Assembly (NCBI GenBank): GCA_032622095.1
Contig: CP136069.1
Coordinates: 88,622,958 to 88,686,957 of the forward strand
Origin: Siphonodentalium dalli
Taxonomy: Eukaryota > Mollusca > Scaphopoda > Gadilida > Siphonodentaliidae
DNA: 64,000 nucleotides
Reading direction: 5' to 3'
Positions 12,106 through 22,734 of this stretch are shown here, one piece after another. How positions within the stretch are numbered: position 1 is the first letter of the stretch; the number at the start of each line of letters is the position of its first letter. Under the pieces are notes generated by a model that saw only the letters and a list, made by a program, of their open reading frames with translations, was not told where the DNA came from and did no database searches. The translations under genes and the position numbers were made by a program.

Positions 12106-12500
12106 GGCACTATGGCCCAGTACCCCCCAGACATGGGCACTATGGCCCAGTACCCCCCAGACATGGGCACTATGGCCCAGTACCCCCCAGACATGGGCAC
12201 TATGGCCCAGTACCACCCAGACATGGGCACTATGGCCCAGTACCCCCCAGACATGGGCACTATGGCCCACTGGGCCATAGTGCCCATGTCTGGGGAGATA
12301 CTGGGGCCATAGTGCCCATGTCTGGGGGGTACTGGGCCATAGTGCCCATGTCTGGGGGGTACTGGGCCATAGTGCCCATGTCTGGGGGGGTACTGGGCCA
12401 TAGTGCCCATGTCTGGGGGGGTACTGGGCCATAGTGCCCATGTCTGGGGGGTACTGGGCCATAGTGCCCATGTCTGGGGGGTACTGGGCCATAGTTCCCC
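12106..12500. repeat. 30-bp minisatellite arranged as a palindrome
   Basis: The unit is ACTATGGCCCAGTACCCC plus CCAGACATGGGC (30 bp). About five copies run in one orientation from 12108 to 12269, and about seven to eight run in the opposite orientation from 12271 to 12497. The centre is an 11+1+11 bp perfect palindrome around C12270. Because 30 is divisible by 3 and the unit lacks stops in several frames, long artificial ORFs appear on both strands. Individual units carry private changes (for example TACCACCC at about 12212, and AGATACTGGGG at about 12296). Confidence 0.9.
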
Positions 12501-12940
12501 CCTGAGGATAGATGTTCCTGTCATTGATGTGACATTTCTGATCGAAAAAATGAAAATGGACTTAGACATTTTTTCATTACTAATTTAAAGTTTGTATAAT
12601 TCTGACCAGAGATGACACATCGACACGAACAGAATCAATTGGTGGGGATCCTACAGTGAAAACGATTTTGTTGAAATTTATCATTTATTTTTCAAAAACA
12701 AGAACAAGAACAATGAACAATAATATATTATTATACATCAATAATATTAACAAAGAACAATTATTTATGTACAAAACAAGGTCTCAGATTTGAAGAAACT
12801 TAATTGAACATCCTACAACATCCTACGCTGAATCAATAACAAAAGAGTCTATTGTGTGGAGTTGTTGACACATTCGTTGTTATCTGGTCGTCGTCTTCTT
12901 TGCGTTGTATGTATATCAGCCGTCGATGTCCTGGTGAAGT
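12501..12940. other. Non-coding region downstream of the Polinton remnant
   Basis: AT-rich sequence between the minisatellite and the protease gene end. No gene and no recognisable terminal repeat of the Polinton. Confidence 0.4.
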
Positions 12941-13398
12941 TTAATTTGCTTTTCTGTATAATCGACCATAGAGCTTTCCAAACCATCGAACTATTGTTCT
13001 GTCATTCTTGAAGAAATCCCGAGAATTGAATAATCTTTTAATCCTCTTTCCTTTCATCATGTGGTGGAGTGCGAATATACAATATAATCCACACACATTT
13101 GTCGCACGATGTTGATATCGTGTTGTATTCATAGTCCATGCTGATGAGTTCCTTTTTATGAATGGTAACATATATCGTCTCGGTGGTGGTAGTCCAAATG
13201 AGTCGAAGTATACAGCTGATCTTCCATTGAATAACATCAATGTCCAGTGTTCTCCTGGCTGATCCGATGAGTGCGTGTTCACAATATATGCTTGAATATG
13301 CTGTGGTTTCTTCTCTGGTAACAGATCTCTAGCACAAACATGTGTGTTAAGTTTAACCAGGAATTGTCCAGAATATATTGAAGTTCAGCTGTCTGCAT
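12941..13398 (-). pseudogene. Polinton/Maverick adenain-like cysteine protease, frameshifted
   Basis: This is the maturation protease of Polinton/Maverick virus-like elements, which would process capsid proteins. The long frame (13282 down to 12941, open further upstream) shows the adenain/Ulp1 catalytic layout: His in GEHW, Asp in YFDSFG, and the Gln...Cys pair in YQHRATNVCGLYC. The likely start is the ATG at 13396-13398 (MQTAELQYIL...), but that frame passes to the catalytic frame only through a frameshift near 13338. The reading is about 150 residues, at the short end for the family. It begins 11 bp after the upstream CxxC gene and lies in the same direction, as in the compact late-gene blocks of these elements. 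All visible catalytic residues are intact; only the frame is broken. Confidence 0.8.
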
Positions 13399-13408
13399 CG
13401 TTGTAATT

Positions 13409-13798
13409 CTATTTGACTCGCTGTGACCACATCAGAGTCCACTCTGCGTCGAATTGTTTGCGGTTGAGCTCCAAACTGTTTCTCAGATGATCCCACATGA
13501 CGTATGCTTCGAACTTCTCCTTGCAGTGTGGGTTTAACTCCATCAGCTTCGGGAACCATCTTTCCATAACATTGTATATGTCAAGTTTAATCAGCGCTAA
13601 GTCGATAAACTGGTTTGTCCAATCATTAGTTGTAGAGAACAAACACAGAACATGTTCACGTTGACTAGGATGTTCTATTTTACATCCTTCACAGTTTGCT
13701 GACACTTCCTTGCGAATAAGTTCTTGTAGTTCTTCAATCATAGCGTTGTTGAGTGTTCCAAGATCAGGTTCCATCTCGGAGCAAAGTTTTGTGAACAT
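13409..13798 (-). CDS. Small Polinton-associated protein with CxxC...HPSQ...H motif
   Basis: An uninterrupted 129-residue frame lies between the capsid and protease genes, 45 bp after the capsid stop. Around residues 36-53 it has CEGCKIEHPSQREHVLCL, a possible Cys/His metal site (CxxC, then H, H, C). The rest is helical-looking and rich in charged residues, and there is no membrane segment. I recall proteins with a similar CxGCxxxHPSQ signature next to the capsid gene in invertebrate Polintons, but their function is not known to me and I do not assign one. It is the only gene of this block without a visible lesion, which may be chance given its length. Confidence 0.6.
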   Translation of the reverse strand: MFTKLCSEMEPDLGTLNNAMIEELQELIRKEVSANCEGCKIEHPSQREHVLCLFSTTNDWTNQFIDLALIKLDIYNVMERWFPKLMELNPHCKEKFEAYVMWDHLRNSLELNRKQFDAEWTLMWSQRVK

Positions 13799-13843
13799 TG
13801 GTATTCTTCATAGTAGTTCCATAGCTGTGATGTGAACTCCATC

Positions 13844-15149
13844 CTAATAGTCAGTAAGCACTTCTCTCAAAGCTGTGATCTCTATTTCACTGTCAAATTC
13901 AGCATACACCAAAACGTTGACGGCTGTAGTGAGAGCTGTCAAGAACTGAAGCTCCAAACGCAGGTTCCCTGTCTTTATAGGATGTAGATGTCCCTCGTCG
14001 CTTCCTTGGTCCGGTGTCAAGTCGAAACCCCACAAACAATAACCATTCATATATTCTTTTAAATTAATGCCAATTGATTTGTTAACACCAAACATTCCTA
14101 AAGATTGATACAAAGATAAATATGATCTGAGACATTGTTTTGTTGCGAAGTTTGGTTCAAATGGACGGTTATGTATTGTATGACCGTCTTTACTAACTTC
14201 CAATTTATTCAAACTGAAATGTTTGAAGTGGAATGGATTGGTACCCAAATCTCCATTCATATCTTTATTTTCGACCAACGCAATAAAAAGTCTCTTTGGT
14301 AATTGTCCTTGAAATAAGTGGTCTTCAATTTTTGATCTAAGTCCAGTACTAATTGTGAAAGTTTTTATTTCTACTCGTCTGATAGGTATTTTCATTTTTG
14401 ACAGGACAATGTCTTGATTTAATTTATTTGAGACCGCTGGAAAGAGACTAACTGTTCTGACATGGAACACTGCTGATTCGAAAACAATTTGTCCATCCTC
14501 GGCGTCAATGAGGCAAAAATTTTATGGTGATCTGTTTAATCTGATACGAATTTCAATTCCATTTGGTAAATATTTTTCTTGAAGAAACAGATCAGTGTGT
14601 AAGCGTCCACATAGTTCAACAATTTTACTACCACCGATCAAACTTTCTCTAGAAGTTAATCCAGCATTGCCACCACCTTTGGTATTCTCTTCAAATTGTT
14701 CTGCTTTATCGCCATACCACATTTCTAAATTTGCTAATTGATTATCTTTATATTCTGGAGAGTATCCCAACAGATTTTCGAAATATGCTCGGTATGGGTA
14801 AGTGTCAGAATTCGAAGTTATCAATTTGTTGTTCAAGTAAACATCGATACTGCTGAACATGCTATGAAAGAAATTGTTAACAGGTGCTAATTCCGTACCA
14901 GCTACCAAATTAGTTCCATCTTTTTTTGTAATTTTGAATTTCACATAAAGATAAGATTGATTAATATCTGTCCACTTTTCGGTTTGAGATGGTATGACAA
15001 ACTCTATCGGAGCGGAATTATTCAGCGGTGCAATCGGAAATATTTTCGATCCACTGCGATTCTGACATTGTAGCCACCGTTGGTGGAACATGTGTTATAT
15101 CAAGTTCCGATTTATTGCATTCGCATGATCCATTTACCATTTGTGCCAT
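13844..15149 (-). pseudogene. Polinton/Maverick major capsid protein (double jelly-roll), broken
   Basis: Two adjacent open pieces (15091 down to 14522, and 14521 down to 13844) lie in one frame, separated only by a TAA at 14522-14524. The text matches the 'F54H12.2-like' family, identified in the literature as the double-jelly-roll major capsid protein of Polintons. Typical elements are APIEFVIP, DINQSYLYVKFKITKKDGTN, a YPYRAYFENLLGYS block, GQLPKRLFIALVEN, NPFHFKHF, and a C-terminal FDLTPDQG...LVYAEFD run. The likely start is the ATG at 15147-15149 (MAQMVNGSCECNKSELD...), which reaches the main frame only after a frameshift near 15050. The total length of about 415 codons fits the family. 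With one stop and one frameshift no full-length protein can be made. Confidence 0.85.
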
Positions 15150-15151
15150 GA

Positions 15152-15252
15152 TTAATCAAAAATATCAAGAGCTCGACTGCTAGGATGTTTTTTCGACTGA
15201 CCTTTTCGGCGTTTGACAGCTGAATGATTCATTTTTGAATTCGCTACTCTTT
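15152..15252 (-). pseudogene. C-terminal tail of a basic Polinton protein
   Basis: Upstream of the capsid gene on the same strand, a frame ends 2 bp before the capsid ATG with a strongly basic stretch (PRKRVANSKM, then KRRKGQSKK) and finishes ...RALDIFD. Basic tails with such endings occur in other capsid or core proteins of Polintons, so this may be the end of the preceding gene. Only about 30 codons are visible before the frame is lost. I cannot identify the protein. Confidence 0.35.
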
Positions 15253-16084
15253 TTCTAGGTTTTTGACATGGGAGTTCAAATTATGTTGATCTGAATATAA
15301 AGAAGACAGAAACTGTTTTCTGTCCACTCAATACATCGGCCCCAGGATGCATTTATAACATACTAGATGACCATCTCAGTCAACATAACAAATCACTCTC
15401 TCAAATTCTTTGCTACAAGAATAGAAATGAATTGTCAGTATAAATAGGGAAGACATTTCTGGACACCTTCTAAAAGAGAAGTTATTTATGAGAAGACATA
15501 TGCGCATTGTGTGCTTGGTCTTATATTCTTATATATAGCGCAACACATTAAGATGTAGTTGACACAGTGCGTGGACAAAGCTTTAACAGACTTGCGTATG
15601 AATCACGATTAATGCGATAGAATAATAATGACACTTGTCGTCAAGTTCATGTATTTTAATGACACCTGTCGTCAAGTTCATGTATTTCATTGTCTACATG
15701 TATGTGCATGTGTGGATCATAACAAAAACAATGACTTTGTTGTATTATTATATGGTGATAAAGTTTAGTATAATTCTCTCATTTTGCGATAACTATGCAC
15801 ATTTACTGGACGGACATGTGTCGATATTGTGGATTGTAGAGCGTTGTTTATATTGTGAGGCGAGTGTTCAATATGGCATGATAATGGTGCGACAAGATCA
15901 TGCCATATATGGCTGGCATGATAATGGTGCGGCAAGATCGTGAAGAAGTAAGTCGTGCATGGTGGTTTCGTGAATACCACATATTGGTCGTAGCAAAATG
16001 ACGAAGAACATAGTTGAGGGAAGCCTTCCATCACCCTTCATAATTTATCATGACTCCATCTATTGTGAACAAATCGTCGACTTG
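15253..16084. other. Non-coding region with a short tandem duplication
   Basis: No further Polinton gene (polymerase, integrase, ATPase) is recognisable. A 31-bp unit (gacacYtgtcgtcaagttca...) is repeated twice at 15630-15691, and 'gcatgataatggtgcgRcaagatc' twice at about 15876-15940. Confidence 0.5.
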
Positions 16085-16299
16085 GGCTTTGAATCGTGGT
16101 TTAGACTGTCAATATTCGCATGGTGTTGTTATGTTCAAATGGTGACACAGGTCTGAAACTTTACAGGTTTGTCCCCCACGGACCACTGATCATTATAAGA
16201 TCGGGAGACTTTGCCACCCGGTAACTCCTTGGTAACGGCTGCTAGCCTAGGCAACTATCGGGAGTTGACTGGAAATTGCAGATAAAGCTTATATATAGC
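16085..16299 (-). mobile_element. Left part of a piggyBac-like element split by the LTR retrotransposon
   Basis: The sequence (ggtctgaaactttacaggtt, gatcattataagatcgggag, ccttggtaacggctgcta) matches the reverse complement of the piggyBac-like insert at 26468-28018. The match continues on the far side of the LTR element at 32026. The outer terminus is decayed and no TTAA/TIR is visible. The bases just before the LTR, ATAGC (16295-16299), are the left copy of the target duplication. Confidence 0.7.
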
Positions 16300-17003
16300 T
16301 GTGACAGAACTGTAGGACTTCTTCTTTACGTTGTGTGTGTGACGATGTCTGTGGTCGTGGTCTTGTCACAAATAAGTTGAGTCGTGTTGAATTGATCTTT
16401 TTATTTTTCTTCAAGAGATAATCTGTAAGCAGCGTTTTCTTTCAGAGTTACACTGAGCCAGTGGAACAGCACCTTAGTATAAGAGACTAACTAAGTGGAG
16501 TAGCAGGACTAGAACTGCCGGTCTAAACTCTGGACCGAGCATATATACAAAGAGGGGTTGGGACTTAACTGACCAATCATATGTCCCCTCATTATAATAA
16601 ATTTTAGACATACCAGTTCCAACCATCCTACGTCAGAGTTGGCACAAAACCTGTCACAATAGTCATCTATTCTGGCAGGCAGGATAGTTCGAACTAGGTA
16701 ACAGGGTACGTTATGTCAAGCATTCGTATGATAAACTAATGTGTACCCTGGTGAACGGTGCTGTTCCTGTCATTCTCATTTCATCCATGACCTTTATATA
16801 TTAATATTATAACTGTTGGTCATGAGAATGTGGCTTCAACATAATCCCGACGCCACAGTTCTACTGTACTTGGCTGATGCTGTCATATTCTCATTTTAAG
16901 CTGGGAAATATTTCCTAGAAATATGCAACTAAATTGCACCTTATTTTTCAAACTACCAGCTTACTTATTGAATGATAGGTTTGGTAGACATCATTCTGTT
17001 ACA
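16300..17003 (-). repeat. 3' LTR of the errantivirus-like element
   Basis: It is the partner of 31312-32025, with TG...CA ends and short inverted termini (TGTGACAGA / TCTGTTACA). On the minus strand it carries a TATA-like GTATATATGC (about 16542-16551) and an AATAAA (complement of TTTATT at 16400-16405). Relative to the other LTR it lacks 6 bp near 16778 and 9 bp near 16977, and has 5 extra bp near 16808. Confidence 0.92.
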
Positions 17004-17737
17004 ATCCTCATATACCCAAGATATTTCACGTTAGGGAAATCTCCTAAGATAGAGAATATAACAGAAGGATGACTTTAAGTATAGTTCGAAAAAAAACAGC
17101 ACTATTTCTGTTATAATTTCAGCCGTAAATTGGAAGTGTGGTGGCCATGATATTTCTCATTAATCGCTAAATATTTATACTTCAAACTAAAATGTGTGAG
17201 AGAGATACTATGGTCTTATTCCAATCCTAACATCAATTTTCTATTAATACAATAGGTTAATAATAATTAATATACATTTTGAATCAATTAGTATCAACAA
17301 TATTTTCTTAAATGTTAAGTGTCTTTGCACTATCACACTCTGCAAATCGTCATTATCACGATCACTGTTGGACTCGTCTTTAAGAAATATTATCACTGTA
17401 ACGTCTACATGACAATGTTATAAATTCCTTATTTTCTCTAAGGATATAGACGATCATCATTATCATCATCTTTATCATCATCATCCTTCCTTATTTTTGG
17501 AAATGTTTATATACATCCTGGTAAGAAAGTATTTGTTATCCTTTCTTTATTCGAAATGTTTATATTTCTTCATCATCATCATCATTTCTTCTTTTGGAAA
17601 TGTGTATACATAGCTTCCTTTTTCCTAGTTTGTTACTAAGAATGTTTTATGTGAGAAGTTATTTCTTCTTTTTGAATCATTATCATCACAATTATCATCA
17701 TTTGTATTGCAATGTTTGGTTCTGTCGTTCCCATGAT
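17004..17737 (-). repeat. 3' untranslated region of the retroelement with TCATCA microsatellites
   Basis: Lies between the env stop and the 3' LTR. It contains several (ATC/TCA)n runs (about 17450-17485, 17565-17590, 17685-17700) and no gene. The sequence next to the LTR (minus strand TATGAGGAT before TGTAACAG) is only a weak polypurine tract. Confidence 0.6.
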
Positions 17738-19911
17738 TTATCCTTTGATTTGGATTGATACTGCTTCGGGAGCGACATTATTATCACTCTCAGTAATGTT
17801 CCGGGCTTTAGTGGCTCTCCTAACAGCGGCATAGGCATTCTGATCTTCTGAAGGATTCATTAGCTGAAGTGTCGGTGCATTGAATAGACTTTTATCAAAC
17901 AACTCGATTATTTCCTTTTCTGGATGAAGAATTCGTGTTCTCCTTGAAGTTGTCTCTGGGGACGACTGTTGTCGCTTCTTCATTGGTTCAGTTGTGCTTA
18001 GTTCCATATCTTCATATACAGCTTCACTAGTGTTTTCAATATTTGCATTTAGTACCTTTTCTCGTCTGTGTCTTTCAGTTCGCCTGTTGCGGCGTTTACA
18101 TAACCCATGCCATATTTCATGTTTAAATTTGACAATACAGCATAGAGATATAACCAGTGGAACAAGTAATAGAAAGTATAAGAATTTTGAAAATGAATTT
18201 GAAGCCGGAGTAAGGACTACTAGACTATCTGAAGAATTTACAAGTTGCTTAAGAGGTATCTTATCAACTAACTTCAGTGGTTCTGGAAAAGTTACATTTA
18301 AATAGTTTGGTAACTTCTCCAAGAGTGGTTTCCATAAGAGGAATCTAGAAGTATTAAATGTTGGTAAAAGTCTTACTATTAAATGCATCCACTAAATTAG
18401 TGTTGTTTCCTTCATAATAACTTTCAAATCTAAAGCTATGTGTGGATGCTGAACAAATAGGTTTTAGTTCTAATAATCCGATGGGGGGGTATTTTTATTT
18501 GGTAAGGGTCTTTTATGTTTGTACAATCCATTGAGAAAGTTAATTGTTCCTTTGTACTTAATACGTAAAGACCTTTATTTATTTGAGTTACGTATGGAAA
18601 AACAATATTTGGTTTAACATCTACTATGCATCTTTTCTCTATTGATTTACTGTCATTTATGAATAATGCTACATGGCAAGGTTTCATTTCTTCCACATCT
18701 CTAATTAGTCCATTAAATTTACAATACTTTAATTTGTCCTTAGCACATCGTGACGTTTCTGGTAAATTTACATATTGAGTTCTACTATGGTTTATAATTA
18801 ACGTTGAAGTGCCTAAGCGATATTCTGCTATCATTTGATTTAAGTCTGTTTTCAATATCTTCTCGCTTACTGCATAAGGTAAAGAATGTATTTTAAATAC
18901 TTCATAATTGTTTTTAACATTTAGAAGTGGTATTTTAATTATTATAACTATTTGACTGTTAGATAAAACAGCATTACAAGTTAAATGTTGATAATATTGC
19001 CAAGTTTCTGATGTCGGGTTAAAAGATAATTTTAGGTGATCTGGCAGTTTCTTTTTAATATCTCTAATCATTTGTCTTAACGTATTTATCCTAATTACAC
19101 TTGGAGATATTCGTTTAGAGGTTAGCATACTTAATTGCATGTGCAGGTGTTCTATGTAAAACCTTGCAGATGTTACCATTTGGTTTACTTCGTCTACAAT
19201 TAATTCTAATTTATGATGTACACTAGTATAATATTCTATTTTTAGAATTCTTCAATGTTGTTGGTTTAGTGCAAGTGTAGTATTTTTATTCTTTATGACT
19301 TTAACAATTTGTGCCAATTGATTTATTCTTTGCCTATTGTCTTTAAGCAAATTCCTAGTAGCATCCATTATACTGAAACTTTCTTGTAAGGCATGTTGAA
19401 TTTTATTTTGGTTTTGTCCTAGTTTATTTATATTGGAATTTATGTTTTCTAGATATGAAGTACTAACAGTACCGAAGAGCCATGAAATACCTTATCCTAT
19501 AAATGGAAGAAGTGCTCTACGTTTTCTTGTAGTTTTTCCATGTAAACTGTTATACTCCGTGAATTGAACTATTATTTCCAAATATTGTGCTTTTAATGCT
19601 TTTAATTCCGATTGTAATCCTTGAAAAGTTATTTGGAATTCTTCTTGAACTGTTCCATTTGAGAACATTCTACGTGGGTATTTAGTTATTGCATTTTCGA
19701 TATGGATTTGAGTTAGTTTTTTTTGTTCTGATATGAAATTTAGATAGTTTTGATAGACATTAAGGTCTATTACAAATCCCATAGTCCATTCTGAATTTGT
19801 TAAGGTTATATCTTTTATTTTCTGAAACATCACATTATATGATGTTATAAGTGTGCATGTTATAAGACCAAGAAAAGGTAGCAAGCATATGACTATTCTT
19901 GATCTGGACAT
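17738..19911 (-). pseudogene. env: Retroviral/errantivirus-type envelope fusion glycoprotein (F-like), broken
   Basis: It would be the membrane fusion protein of the element. From the ATG at 19911: a hydrophobic signal peptide (residues about 5-22), a short first subunit of about 130 residues, a furin-type site KTTRKRR, and a hydrophobic fusion-peptide-like start ALLPFIG. A coiled-coil-like region rich in Asn/Leu/Gln follows, then a large ectodomain with NxS/T sites, a membrane anchor FLYFLLLVPLVISLCCIVKF (18190-18130 area), and a cytoplasmic tail of about 130 residues. The small N-terminal and large C-terminal subunit layout resembles errantivirus Env and baculovirus F, not vertebrate retroviral SU/TM. 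Lesions: TAA at 19492-19494 directly after the fusion peptide start, TGA at 19252-19254, and frameshifts near 18460 and 18370. A strong splice acceptor lies 7 bases upstream of the ATG. Confidence 0.85.
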
Positions 19912-19940
19912 CTTTTATCTGTGAACAGAGTAAAAGATAT
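19912..19940 (-). promoter_or_regulatory. Splice acceptor for env
   Basis: The minus strand reads CTTTTACTCTGTTCACAG followed by ATAAAAG and the env ATG, a pyrimidine-rich tract with a CAG acceptor. It pairs logically with the donor in the leader (about 31257). This would give a spliced env mRNA, as in errantiviruses and retroviruses. Confidence 0.65.
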
Positions 19941-20652
19941 TTTATGTATTAGTGTTTTATAAGTGTTTTATGTAAGTATACTGGTGTGCATGTATAGTGT
20001 CAAGTGTAACTGTCTGGGAGATTGATCAGATCTCCAAACTATCCAGTTGCCAAACCTTTATATCTTTTAATCAGTTACTATGCTATTCCTAAGTGTGGCC
20101 ACACACAGACATGTATTTTATGATAGTTAATGTTGAATTTTTGGTAAGATGTCTTATCTTGTTATTATTTAGCATATTTTTCTTTTACTAACGTTTATAC
20201 CAGCCATTATATATAGGGTTCTTACTTAAGGAAGATATTTAAAATGACCAAGGTCATACTCCATAAATGTATTTGATGTTAACTTTCCCCATTACATTTA
20301 ACCCCACCAGTTTAATTGGTGCCAAGGTTTTGAAAATTCAATTTACAAAACCATTGTTATGTTAAAATTTGGTTACTACAACAAGGAAAGGAAAAATGAA
20401 AAATAAAAATTTATACGTGTTTTCGCAAAGAGTATGGAGCCCCATAATGTATACCTCCCTATGTAAAACTTCTTTACACAGAAAAGAAGGGAATAAAAAG
20501 GATTGGCGACATATAGAAAACGCCAACCTACTTACTAATGGAGTACCGTTAAAATCAGTAATCATTGGTATATATCGACTTTAAATCTACGTTTCCTATC
20601 CATTAGCAAGAAAAATGGGAAAAAATGGGAAGGAACAGCACATGAAAAGTGT
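19941..20652 (-). other. Pol-env spacer of the retroelement
   Basis: About 710 bp without a supported open frame between the pol stop and the env splice acceptor. Confidence 0.5.
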
Positions 20653-21567
20653 CTAGGCCTCCATGGGTGTGGGCTGTTTACCCGTTACTGGAGTAACGTC
20701 GTCCACCATGTCTGATGTAGCAGTGAGGTAACCCTCAAATTCATCGAGTGACTGAGCATGATCGGACCCTACCGACTCATGATCATCATAACTCGTACAT
20801 GCTACATCTTCCATATCGGAATTAGATTGAGCCTTAACATATTTAGCAACCCTCAACTTTTTAGCTAGATCCATTAAAGGAATATTTTCGTCATCTGCGG
20901 AATTATTATGTTTATGTTTATATCTCTGAGGGAGACGTGCTAAAGGCATGTCGTCTTCGGAATCAGAGGAGTCCGAAGAACTAGGAGGCACAACATAGCG
21001 TTGAGCTTGGACTGCGTGACCTTTATCCTCTCTAGTAGGTACTTGCCAATCAAGTGGAGCCCTACGTATGTGCTCTGCATGACATTTAGTTTCACAACCA
21101 GTGAGTTGATTCCGAATACGATAACTCACTGATGAAGTTTTAGCAGTGACACGATAATACGGTAATCATTTGGTAGCTAGTTTATTTCTGGTTCGATTAT
21201 CCTTATAATAAACCGGATCACCAACTTCATAACTAACATCTTTAGCATTTTTATCAGCATATTGTTTTTGACGCTTCTTAGCAGATTTAAAATGTCTATG
21301 CACTAATCGAAATGATCTATGCATTTCTTGAAGGGCAACTTTATGAAAGGCGTCACCCACATACTTCTTATGTGGTTTTAACAAGTTATCTAATGGTAAT
21401 ACAGGATCTCGGTTATACAACAGATAAAATGGCGAATATTTAGTGGATTCGTTCACATTAAATCGAATTGCGGCGAGAGTTTGATTAAGATGGAGATCCC
21501 ATACTTCTAATTGATTTTCTATTAATTTAGAAATAACATCGTGCAATGTCTTATGAAACCGTTCCAC
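20653..21567 (-). pseudogene. pol: Integrase catalytic C-part, GPY/F module and pol tail
   Basis: This is the C-terminal part of pol, reading on from the hAT insertion. It starts VERFHKTLHDV, whose Glu (codon 21562-21564) is the third acidic residue of the D,D-35-E triad. A conserved NESTKYSPFYLLYNRDPVLPL block follows. The GPY/F-type module (YEVGDPVYY...NKLATK, stop, LPYYRV) is cut by a TGA at 21166-21168, where Trp is usual. Downstream the frame stays open to 20653, encoding an acidic, Ser/Asp-rich tail (SSSDSSDSEDD) of about 150 residues with no domain I recognise. The tail could be a chromatin-targeting or host-interaction region, but that is inference. Confidence 0.85.
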
Positions 21568-21575
21568 ACGAGCGT

Positions 21576-22726
21576 CAGTGTTCGCGCTGGACCGAAAAAA
21601 ACTTTAGCCAAAAGTTTAGCCAAATGAAAATTTTATTAGCCAAATGAAAAAAACTTTAGCCAAATGTTTTTTGGCCAAATTAAAAAACTTTGGCCAAATA
21701 AAATCATCGTTTTCTGGTCGGTTCACAATTAATGACTAAAACGTAAAATCTAACAGACACAGGTAAAATACACAATAATTTAAATAATTTTGATGAACTA
21801 GAAGTATTTTTATATATATCATTTATTAAAAATTTATTAATCTTTATGTGAGAGTGATTTTGGGGGGGGGGGGGGTAACCCGGATTATCCTTCTTAATGT
21901 CATTATTTTTTTGGTTTTATATCAATATCTTTTTTTAAATCATTAAATATTTATCCTTGCGAAAATATCTAAGTGACATCTGGAAACTAATAACTTAATA
22001 TTGTTACGCCATTATCAAATTACAATCTGTCATAAAAGCATGCATATTATTTTGACTGTATCGGTATTGACGACAAATAGCCAAAAAAATATCTGTCGTG
22101 ATTCACATTTGGCCGATTAAGCTATTGTCTTACACTTGGAACTGATAAACCTCGACCGTCATAAATACAATGTCATCATAAACATGCATTGTGCAGGCGC
22201 GCCGTGAGTGACCAGACAGACAATGGGCTGAATGGGGGATTAGGGGATTAAATGTAAAAAATAATAATGACCTTTTGCTGCTTCGTGCAGAGTGACGTAA
22301 TCTTTCTCCAGATTAAAACAGCCTGTTACGAACAAATTGCTTTACAAAACATTGCTTTCTTCACATTGTCATAATTCAACCACGGTCGGTTTAATGTCCA
22401 TGCGACTATGAATGTCCGTCTTGTGAAAACTAAAGATGATTGCATATCACTTTGTGATCGCTTGGTTGATAGAGTTGTCGATCGGGTTTCCCTTTGTACG
22501 ATATTTCATAAGTTCGAAAATAATGAAATACTTTCGTCACCTAACTTCGTCTTGAATGTCGATCTATTGAGCGCTTTTATTAATTAGCTTTCTGGCTCCA
22601 TGCTTTCAGTCTCCATTTGGGTTCAAAAAAAGTTTAGCCAAAAGTTTAGCCAAATGAAATTTTTATTAGCCAAATTCGAAAAAGATTAGCCATTGGCTAA
22701 TTTGGCTACCGACAGCGCGAACACTG
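21576..22726. mobile_element. Non-autonomous hAT-like transposon inserted in the integrase
   Basis: Perfect 14-bp terminal inverted repeats CAGTGTTCGCGCTG (21576-21589) and CAGCGCGAACACTG (22713-22726) are flanked by a perfect 8-bp duplication ACGAGCGT (21568-21575 and 22727-22734). CAGTG ends and 8-bp duplications are diagnostic of hAT. Both inner ends are built from repeated AGCCAAATGAAAA/TTTAGCCAAA words. The 1,151-bp interior has no transposase. A run of 14 G lies at 21862-21875. Removing the insert with one duplication leaves integrase in the same frame on both sides. Confidence 0.95.
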
Positions 22727-22734
22727 ACGAGCGT

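Noticed and set aside
12106-12500. CRISPR-like repeat array
   Set aside because: Repeats abut with no spacers, switch orientation, and the context is eukaryotic. It is a minisatellite.
11923-12569. Long ORFs reading MAQYPPDMGT / HYGPVPPRHG / ALWPSTPQTW repeats
   Set aside because: By-product of the stop-free 30-bp minisatellite, open in several frames of both strands.
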